DNA of 64,000 nt from Streptomyces griseoaurantiacus. Its GTDB lineage: Bacteria; Actinomycetota; Actinomycetes; Streptomycetales; Streptomycetaceae. Position numbers and translations under genes: made by a program. This document shows, one piece after another, positions 57,378 through 64,000 of this stretch (position 1 is the stretch's first letter; each line of letters opens with the position of its first letter). The stretch lies in contig BNBP01000023.1 of the NCBI GenBank assembly GCA_014656015.1, positions 1 to 64,000 on the forward strand. The letters run 5' to 3'. Under the pieces are notes generated by a model. It made no database searches and was not told the origin of the DNA. It saw only the letters and a program-made list of their open reading frames with translations.

Positions 57378-58733
57378 ATGACGTCGGCCACCGCGGAGGG
57401 TGTCGCCGAGTCCCCGGCGACGCCCCCCGTCTCCCCGGGGCGCAAGAGCGTGACCGGCACCCGGCGCATGGTGGCAGCGCTGTTCCTGCTGCCCGCGCTG
57501 GTGCTGCTCGGCGCGCTCGTGGTCTACCCGATCGGGTACTCGGTCGTCCGCAGCTTCTACGACTCCTCCGGGAACGGCTTCGCGGGCTTCGACAACTACA
57601 AGGACCTCTTCACCGACGAGGGCATCCGCACGGCGCTGAAGAACAACATCATCTGGGTGGTGTTCGCGCCGACGGTCGCTACCGCGCTCGGCCTGGTGTT
57701 CGCGGTGCTGACCGAACGGGTGCGCTGGGGCACGGCGTTCAAGCTGGTCGTCTTCATGCCGATGGCGATCTCGATGCTCGCGGCCGGGATCATCTTCCGG
57801 CTGGTGTACGACCAGGACCCGGACAAGGGCGTCGCCAACGCGGTCTGGGTGGGCGTGCACGACACGTTCGCGCAGTCCTCCGCCTTCCCGAAGGCGCACC
57901 CCGGCCGCGAGTCGCCGCTCGTGGCCCGCGACGGCGGGTTCGTGACGAGGGCGGCGGTGCACACGGGCGACACGGTGAGCCTGCCGCTCGTGGGCGTGGC
58001 CCCCGACAAGATGCCCGAGGACGCGAAGCGGGCGGTCGCCCCGAAGGCCGACCCCGGGAAGATCTCGGGGACGACCTGGCAGGACTTCACGCGCGGCAAG
58101 GGCGTCGGCTCGCTCGGCGCGGTGGACGCCTCCGAGCATGGCTACGCGGGGATGCGGATCGAGGCGGTCGACGGGGCCGGGAAGGTCGTCGAGTCCACGA
58201 AGGCCGCGGACGACGGCACGTTCACCCTCTCGGCGAAGGCGGACGGGGCGCGTCTGCGGCTCCCCGCGAGCAACTTCAAGGAGCCGTACAACGGCGTCGA
58301 CTGGCTCGGCCCCTCCCTCGTCACCCCCGCGGTCATCGGCTCCTACGTGTGGATGTGGGCCGGCTTCGCGATGGTGCTGATCGCGGCGGGCCTGGCCGGC
58401 ATGCCGCGCGAGTTGCTGGAGGCGGCACGCGTGGACGGGGCCAACGAGTGGCAGGTCTTCCGCCGGGTCACGGTGCCGCTGCTGGCGCCGGTGCTCGGGG
58501 TCGTCGTGGTCACGCTGATGATCAACGTGCTGAAGGTCTTCGACCTGGTGTTCATCATTCCACCGGGCTCCTCCCAGGACGACGCCGACGTGCTCGCCCT
58601 GGAGCTGTACCGGAAGGGCTTCGCCGAGGACCAGCCGGGCGTCGCGAGCGCGATCGCGGTCTTCCTGCTGCTCCTCGTCATCCCGGTGATGCTCTTCAAT
58701 ATCCGGCGGCTGCGGCGGGAGGTGCGGCGATGA
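57378..58733 (+). CDS. Sugar ABC permease with inserted extracytoplasmic domain
   Basis: A 451-residue permease, about 130-150 residues longer than MalF/UgpA-type relatives such as the 322-residue permease at 29983. Membrane segments lie near residues 32-55, 92-112, 122-143, then 315-338, 366-388 and 425-442. The EAA loop is LLEAARVDGANEWQVFRRVT. Residues ~165-305 form an extra hydrophilic domain (GRESPLVARDGGFVTRAAVH, GMRIEAVDGAGKVVESTKAA, DDGTFTLSAKADGARL) that resembles a carboxypeptidase-regulatory/transthyretin-like beta-sandwich. It faces outside and could bind the sugar or the binding protein. The stop lies within a 37 bp direct repeat. Confidence 0.85.
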   Translation: MTSATAEGVAESPATPPVSPGRKSVTGTRRMVAALFLLPALVLLGALVVYPIGYSVVRSFYDSSGNGFAGFDNYKDLFTDEGIRTALKNNIIWVVFAPTVATALGLVFAVLTERVRWGTAFKLVVFMPMAISMLAAGIIFRLVYDQDPDKGVANAVWVGVHDTFAQSSAFPKAHPGRESPLVARDGGFVTRAAVHTGDTVSLPLVGVAPDKMPEDAKRAVAPKADPGKISGTTWQDFTRGKGVGSLGAVDASEHGYAGMRIEAVDGAGKVVESTKAADDGTFTLSAKADGARLRLPASNFKEPYNGVDWLGPSLVTPAVIGSYVWMWAGFAMVLIAAGLAGMPRELLEAARVDGANEWQVFRRVTVPLLAPVLGVVVVTLMINVLKVFDLVFIIPPGSSQDDADVLALELYRKGFAEDQPGVASAIAVFLLLLVIPVMLFNIRRLRREVRR

Positions 58734-58825
58734 GGACTCGACCGCTTTCCGGCCGGGGGTCCGGGGGTCGTCCCCCGGGAAGACACAGCAATATCCGGCG
58801 GCTGCGGCGGGAGGTGCGGCGATGA
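58697..58825 (+). repeat. 37 bp direct repeat flanking a hairpin insert
   Basis: Bases 58697-58733 and 58789-58825 are identical and cover the last codons and stop of the first permease, the ribosome-binding site and the start of the second. Between them (58734-58788) lies a segment with the hairpin CCGGGGGTCGTCCCCCGG. The first copy holds an ATGA that would have coupled the two genes; the second copy recreates the start of the next permease gene. Confidence 0.9.
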
Positions 58826-59748
58826 CGGCCGAGGCCGAGGGAACAGCCACGGCGGCGCCCGCGCCCGCGCCGCCGCCCGCCGAGGCCGTCAAGGCCCGGC
58901 GGTCCTGGGCGGCGCGGCTCGCCGAAGGGGTCAGCGGCGGTCTGCTGCGGGCCTTCCTGCTCCTCGTCGGCCTGTTCTGGCTGGTGCCGACGATCGGTCT
59001 GCTGCTCGCCTCGCTGCGCAAGCCGGAGGACATGAGCGCCTCCGGCTGGTGGAACGTGTTCAGCAAGCCCTCCCAACTCACCTTCGACAGCTACCAGAAG
59101 CTCCTGGAGAACGGTGACATCACCGACTCCCTGTGGAACACGGTGCTGATCACGGTTCCGGCGACGGTCCTGGTCGTGCTGATCGGTTCGCTGGCCGGGT
59201 ACGCCTTCGCGTGGATGGACTTCCCGGGCCGCGACTGGTGGTTCCTGGGCGTGGTCGGGCTGCTCGTGGTGCCGGTGCAGGTGGCGCTCATCCCGATCGC
59301 CGAACTGTTCGGCAACATCGGGCTGTTCGGCTCGATCCTCGGCGTGGTGCTGTTCCACGTCGGGTTCGGGCTGCCGTTCGCGGTGTTCCTGCTGCGGAAC
59401 TTCTTCGCGGAGATCCCGCGCGAACTGCTGGAGGCCGCCCGGCTGGACGGGGCGGGTGAACTCCGGCTGTTCCTGCGGGTGGTGATGCCGCTGGGCGGGC
59501 CGGCGATCGCGAGCCTGGGCATCTTCCAGTTCCTGTGGGTGTGGAACGACATGCTGGTCGCGCTGGTGTTCACCAAGGCGGGCACGCAGCCGATCACGGT
59601 CGCCCTGCAGACGCAGGTGCGGCAGTTCGGCAGCAACATCGACGTCCTGGCGCCCGGCGCCTTCATCTCGATGGTGATCCCGCTGGCCGTGTTCTTCGCG
59701 TTCCAGCGGCAGTTCGTGTCGGGCGTCATGGCGGGGGCGGTGAAGTAG
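58822..59748 (+). CDS. Sugar ABC transporter permease, MalG type, second operon
   Basis: A 308-residue permease with six membrane segments, the EAA loop LLEAARLDGAGELRLFLRVV and the C-terminal SGVMAGAVK end. The N-terminal ~25 residues are Ala/Pro-rich. ATG at 58822 has GGGAGG seven bases before it, in the second copy of the 37 bp repeat. It partners with the domain-inserted permease and the binding protein to form an importer that needs an external ATPase such as MsiK. Confidence 0.87.
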   Translation: MTAEAEGTATAAPAPAPPPAEAVKARRSWAARLAEGVSGGLLRAFLLLVGLFWLVPTIGLLLASLRKPEDMSASGWWNVFSKPSQLTFDSYQKLLENGDITDSLWNTVLITVPATVLVVLIGSLAGYAFAWMDFPGRDWWFLGVVGLLVVPVQVALIPIAELFGNIGLFGSILGVVLFHVGFGLPFAVFLLRNFFAEIPRELLEAARLDGAGELRLFLRVVMPLGGPAIASLGIFQFLWVWNDMLVALVFTKAGTQPITVALQTQVRQFGSNIDVLAPGAFISMVIPLAVFFAFQRQFVSGVMAGAVK

Positions 59749-59781
59749 CCGCCGCTTCCGGACGAGGTCCGCGCGAGCGCG

Positions 59782-59819
59782 CGGAAGGGGTGGGCCCGAG
59801 CACGGGTCCACCCCTTCCG
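59782..59819 (+). terminator. Terminator of the second sugar operon
   Basis: A 17 bp stem with one G-T pair (59782-59798 with 59103-like arm at 59803-59819), loop AGCA, 34 bases past the permease stop. Confidence 0.82.
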
Positions 59820-59913
59820 TGTGCCGACACGCCGGGATGTCCCCCATATGCCACAAACGGCGTAACCGGATCACTCCTTCGGCCGTTCCCGGGCATATGC
59901 CCGCGCCGACCAT

Positions 59914-62191
59914 ATGGATGTCTTCGTGCCCCGGTTCAGTGTCATCGTCCCCGCGTACAAGGTGCAGGCCCATCTGCACGCCTGCCTGCGGTCCGTGCTG
60001 GAGCAGTCCTACCCGGACCTCGAACTGCTCGCGGTCGACGACTGCTCACCGGACTCCTGCGGGGCGATCATCGACGAGTTCGCCGCCCGGGACGCCCGGG
60101 TCGTGCCGCTCCACCTCCCGCGCACGTCCGGTTCCGGCCCGGCGCGCAACGCCGGGCTTGCGCGGGCGTGCGGGGACTACGTCCTCCTGCTGGACGGGGA
60201 CGACAGCCTGACGCCGGGCGCGCTGGAGGCCCTCGCGGTCCGGCTGAAGGAGACGGAGGAACCGGACCTGCTGGTCTACGGGCACGCCTACGTCCTGTGG
60301 ACGGGCGAGGAGGTGCCCGACCCGTTCGCCGACCGGCTCGCCGCCGCCGGGGACGGGCCGGTGCCCTCCTTCCGGCCGGAGGACCGCCCCGGCCTGCTGG
60401 CGCTGCCGCCGGTGGTGTGGAACAAGGCGTACCGGCGGGACTTCCTCGAACGGGAGCTCCTGCTGTTCCCGCCGGGCGGGCACGGCGACCCGGCGTGGAC
60501 GTACCCGGTGCTCCTGACGGCGAAGTCGATCGCCCCGCTGGACCGGGTGTGCGTGCACCGCAGGCGGGGACGCCACCACGAGACGGGGGCCGGGGCCTCG
60601 TACCCCGGTGCCGTCTTCCCCGGCACGGGAGGCGGCCGTCCCTTCGACGTGTTCGCGCAGTACGACCGGGTCTTCGCGCGGCTCGCCGACCGCCCCGATC
60701 TGGCGCGCTGGCGGCCGGTGGTGTTCCACCGCATGGTCGACCATCTGACGGCGCTGTTCGAGGGGTGCGGGCGGCAGCTCCCGCGCGGGGCACGCGCCGA
60801 GTTCCTGCGCCGGGCGCGCGCCCACTGCCGGCGCCACCGGGTGCGCCGCGGGGGGCTGCGGAGGGCGGGCGGCGGCTCGCTGCCCGGTCCCGTGAGCGCC
60901 GGGCCCGCCCTGCCGGGCGCCGCCCGGGCGGAGGCGGGGCCGGGGGCCGGTCACCGGATGCGGCGGCTGCTCGTGCGGCTCGGCAGCCGCCGGACGTACC
61001 GGCTGCTGTCCCTGGCCGTCCTCCAGGCCCGGCGGGCCCGGCGCGCGGCCGGTCCGGTGGGCCGCGGTCTCGGCGCCGCCGCGCTGCGGCTGCACTACCG
61101 CACCCAGCGGCTGCTGCCCGTGCGGGCCGACCGCGCGGTGTTCGCCAGCCACGGCGGGCAGCCTTACGGCTGCAACCCGGGGGCGCTGGAGGCCGCGTTC
61201 CGGGAGCTGGCGCCGCGCATCCGTACGACGTGGATCACGCGCCCGGAGCACCGGCACACCGTCCCGCCGTGCACGCGGGGCGTGCGCCCCGGCTCGTTCG
61301 CGTACTGGACGGCGCTCGCCCGTTCGCGCTACCTCGTGGGCAACGCGCCCTTCGACGCGCGGCTGCGCAAGCGGCCCGGCCAGATCGTCGTCCAGACCCA
61401 GGCCGGCACCCCCCTCAAGCGGGTGGGCCTGGACGTCCGGGACCGTCCGGCCGTCGTCCGGGAGGGCGAGGTGGAGCGGCTGCTGCGGGACGCGGACCGG
61501 TGGGACTACGTGCTCTCCGGCAACCACCATCCTGGAGTACGGGCTGCCGCGCACCGACCGCTTCCACCGGGCGGGCGCCGAGGAGACGGCCCGGCTGCGG
61601 GCCTCTCTGGGCATCCCCCCGCACGCGGTGGCGGTGCTGTACGCACCGACGTTCCGCGACTACCGGCGCACCCCCTACCGGCCGCTGGACCCGGAACGGG
61701 TGCTGCGCCGGCTCGGTCCGGGCTTCGTGCTGCTGACCCGCGCGCACCCCGCGTACGGGGAGCCGATGGTCCGCGTCCGTGACGCGCCGGGCCTTCTCGA
61801 CGTGTCCGGGCACCCGAGCGTGGAGTCCCTCTGCCTGGCCTCGGACGCGCTCCTCACGGACTACTCGTCGCTGATGTTCGACTACACGGGCCTCGACCGG
61901 CCCGTCGTGATCCACGCGGAAGACCGCGAGGCCTACGAGGCGGCCCGGGGTACCTACTTCGACCTGCGGACATTCCCCCCGGGCGAGGTGACGCACAGTG
62001 AGGACGAGGTGGTCGACGTCTTCCTCTCCGGCCGCTACGGCGGGATGCGGGCGGCGCGGCGGCGGGCCGCCTTCCGTGAGCGCTTCTGCCCGTACGACGA
62101 CGGGCGGGCGGCGGAGCGGGTCGTGCGGCACGTGGTGTTCGGCGAGCGGGGGCTCGCGGCGGGCCGCCCGCCGGGCGTGGTGGAGCCGTGA
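59914..62191 (+). pseudogene. GT2 / CDP-glycerol glycerophosphotransferase, frameshifted
   Basis: A two-domain teichoic-acid-type polymerase. Residues ~1-280: glycosyltransferase 2 (FSVIVPAYKVQAHLHACLRS, DDCSPDSCG, LLLDGDDSLTPG). Then a CDP-glycerol glycerophosphotransferase domain: VFASHGGQPYGCNPGALEAA, VVQTQAGTPLKRVGLD, RWDYVLSGN. At about 61528 the frame is lost: after SGNHH the correct continuation (TILEYGLPRTDRFHRAG) is in the next frame, and roughly 15-20 codons expected between them are missing. The 3' part (VAVLYAPTFRDYRRTPYRPL, LLTDYSSLMFDYTG) then runs to a stop at 62191. So a small out-of-frame deletion, or a sequencing error, splits the gene. Start ATG 59914. Confidence 0.78.
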
Positions 62192-62209
62192 GGGGTGGGG
62201 CCGTGCGGG

Positions 62210-62233
62210 CGGGGCGCCCCGGAGGGCGCCCCG
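62210..62233. terminator. Hairpin between the teichoic-type gene and ohr
   Basis: CGGGGCGCCC (62210-62219) pairs with GGGCGCCCCG (62224-62233), loop of four bases. It lies between convergent genes. Confidence 0.7.
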
Positions 62234-62252
62234 TGCGCCGTACCGTGCCGCC

Positions 62253-62666
<414 letters not shown>

Positions 62667-62729
62667 GGGAAAACCATCCGTTCCTGGGTTCGGAGTGCTG
62701 CCTTGCCTTGCGGTACAGCCATAAGTGAA

Positions 62730-62750
62730 GCACGCAATTCAATTGTGTGC
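62730..62750. promoter_or_regulatory. OhrR operator
   Basis: A 21 bp imperfect palindrome (one mismatch) with core CAATTCAATTG (62735-62745), 63 bases before the ohr start and 33 before the ohrR start. AATT-rich pseudo-palindromes of this kind are the known OhrR binding sites. Confidence 0.75.
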
Positions 62751-62782
62751 AACTAAATGACGTCGAGGGCTACCCTGGTGGC

Positions 62783-63286
62783 ATGACCAGGACGCAGCAC
62801 TCCACGACGCGGGAGGCCGAGATCCTCCGCCTCGACCGCCAGATCTGCTTCTCCCTGCACGCCGCCACCCGGGCCTTCAACGGCGTCTACCGGCTGGTCC
62901 TCCAGGACCTCGGGCTGACCTACCCGCAGTACCTGGTGATGCTGGTGCTGTGGGAGCACGGCGAGCTGCCGGTGAAGCGGCTCGGCGAGCACCTCCGGCT
63001 CGACTCCGGCACCCTCTCGCCGCTGCTCAAGCGCCTGGAGACGGCGGGGCTCGTGCGCCGGGAGCGCAGCGCACGGGACGAGCGCTCGGTCCAGGTGGGC
63101 CTCACCGAGCAGGGCACGGCGCTGCGCGAACGGGCGCTGGAGGTGCCGCGCCGCATCGGCGCCGCGACCGGCTTCGACGCGGACGAGGTCAGGGACCTCC
63201 AGGAGCGCCTGGACACCCTCACGGCCGCCCTCGACGCGGCGATCGCCCGGCCCGACGCGCTGAACGGGAACACCGCGACCCCGTGA
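62783..63286 (+). CDS. ohrR: OhrR-type MarR regulator
   Basis: A 167-residue MarR regulator whose N-terminal helix has the redox cysteine in RQICFSLHAATRAFN, matching the sensing cysteine of OhrR proteins. No second cysteine exists, so it is a 1-Cys OhrR that must use mixed disulfides or over-oxidation. The winged helix is RLGEHLRLDSGTLSPLLKRL with the wing RRERSARDERSVQVGLTEQG. ATG 62783 gives the normal family length; the frame is open earlier. It represses itself and ohr. Confidence 0.9.
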   Translation: MTRTQHSTTREAEILRLDRQICFSLHAATRAFNGVYRLVLQDLGLTYPQYLVMLVLWEHGELPVKRLGEHLRLDSGTLSPLLKRLETAGLVRRERSARDERSVQVGLTEQGTALRERALEVPRRIGAATGFDADEVRDLQERLDTLTAALDAAIARPDALNGNTATP

Positions 63287-63494
63287 CGCCCGCGCGGACT
63301 CCCGAGCGGGGACTCCCGGCGGGTGACACGGGCGGGTGAGGCGGCCGCGCGAGACAGGCGGGCACGCGGGCGAGGGCGAGTGAGGCAGGCGGGTGAGCGT
63401 ATCGCCCGAACTTGTACTCATCACATCCGTTCCTACCCGTTTGACGGTGTATCACCCGACATGCGGCTCTTGCCCGGCCTACGATCCGAGCTTG

Positions 63495-64000
63495 ATGAGC
63501 ACCTCGATCACCGCCGCCGCCCGCCGCCGCCCGCGCCCGCTGCTCGGCCTCGCCGCCGCCTGGCTCCTCAGCCGCGCCCTGATGCTGTGGCTGCTCGTCC
63601 ACGACGACGCCCGGCCGCTCGGCCTGGGCGGCGTCTCGCGCGAGGTGCACCATCTGTACTTCCACTGGTACGGGATCCTCGTCCACGGGGCCTTCCCGGT
63701 CGGCGACCCCATGTGGCAGTACCCGCCCGGCGCCGGTCTCGTCCTGCTGTCGCCCGCGCTGCTGCCGGGGGTGACCTACTTCCAGGGCTTCGTCGCGCTC
63801 ACCCTCCTCACCGACCTGGCGGTGCTGCTCGCCCTGCTGCGCACGGGGCTGCGCACCGGCCGCAGCCTGCGCGGCGCCGCCCTGTGGATCGGCGGGCTGC
63901 CGCTGCTGCTGCACCTTCCGCTGGCCCGCTACGACGTGCAGGTCACCGCCTTCGCCGTGCTCTCCCTGCTGGCCCTCACCCGCTCCCCCCGCGTCTGTGG
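63495..64000 (+). CDS. GT87/DUF2029-type membrane glycosyltransferase (5' part)
   Basis: The frame from ATG 63495 runs off the right edge, so only ~168 residues are seen. It starts MSTSITAAARRRPRPLLGLA, has membrane segments (LLGLAAAWLLSRALMLWLLV; VTYFQGFVALTLLTDLAVLL; LWIGGLPLLLHLPLARYDVQ) and the loop WYGILVHGAFPVGDPMWQYP with the first-loop Asp residues of the DUF2029/GT87 mannosyltransferase family, which uses polyprenyl-phosphate sugar donors. The full protein is probably about 400 residues. 208 bases separate it from ohrR, and no ribosome-binding site was clearly identified. Confidence 0.75.
   Translation, partial: MSTSITAAARRRPRPLLGLAAAWLLSRALMLWLLVHDDARPLGLGGVSREVHHLYFHWYGILVHGAFPVGDPMWQYPPGAGLVLLSPALLPGVTYFQGFVALTLLTDLAVLLALLRTGLRTGRSLRGAALWIGGLPLLLHLPLARYDVQVTAFAVLSLLALTRSPRVC

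Overview
The window is about 72% GC with strong third-position GC bias, many GTG starts, ATGA/GTGA stop-start overlaps and long antisense open frames. Together with its gene content (hupA, a SigU/RsuA-like pair, nnaR, matAB, ftsEX, pkaA/pkaB, class E sortase-type LAETG protein, XRE/DUF397/ATPase cassettes) this points to a Streptomyces chromosome arm-proximal core. The order from murA to the kinases matches, from memory, the SCO294x-SCO298x stretch of S. coelicolor; symbols taken from that memory are inference, not a database result.

Layout. 0.1-9.5 kb: housekeeping genes (GH20 hexosaminidase, DUF3039, YqgE/AlgH, murA, HU, NAD malic enzyme, HelD-type RNA polymerase-recycling ATPase). 9.6-15 kb: ECF sigma/anti-sigma pair, a 4 x 23 bp repeat array, a CGNR regulator, and the nitrate genes nnaR and narK with a GlnR-box-like array between them. 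15.1-17.2 kb: a WhiJ-like cassette (ATPase, XRE/DUF5753, two DUF397) with a recent internal duplication. 17.2-25.4 kb: a saccharopine dehydrogenase-like protein, the matA-matB-acyltransferase operon for an extracellular aminoglycan (PNAG-like) matrix, and a LysR regulator.

25.5-40.6 kb looks accessory: MFS exporter, a small secreted protein, an epimerase, a sugar ABC importer coupled to a GH31 alpha-xylosidase/glucosidase behind a LacI-type palindrome, an AraC/flavoprotein/NTF2 trio, a second WhiJ-like cassette in mirror arrangement, an I36-type secreted inhibitor, and a VOC/MarR pair with twin operators. It ends at the 3' end of the tmRNA gene.

40.7-51 kb: trans-translation (ssrA, smpB), S41 protease, ftsX/ftsE, a zinc-ribbon membrane peptide, an LAETG cell-wall protein, prfB and the Ser/Thr kinases pkaB and pkaA separated by a 191 bp MITE whose terminal repeat supplies the pkaA stop codon. 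51.6-64 kb: an orphan FHA-FtsK/EccC-like ATPase, a second sugar ABC importer whose first permease carries a large inserted extracytoplasmic domain, a frameshifted GT2/CDP-glycerol glycerophosphotransferase, an ohr/ohrR peroxide-resistance pair with its operator, and the start of a GT87-type membrane glycosyltransferase cut by the window edge.

No complete transposase, integrase, phage module, CRISPR array, rRNA or tRNA gene was seen. The observations I rate highest are the two WhiJ-like cassettes and the duplication in one, the palindromic repeat array beside the sigma factor gene, the mat operon with its third gene, the domain-inserted permease with the 37 bp duplication at its end, the six-site GlnR box, and the MITE at pkaA.
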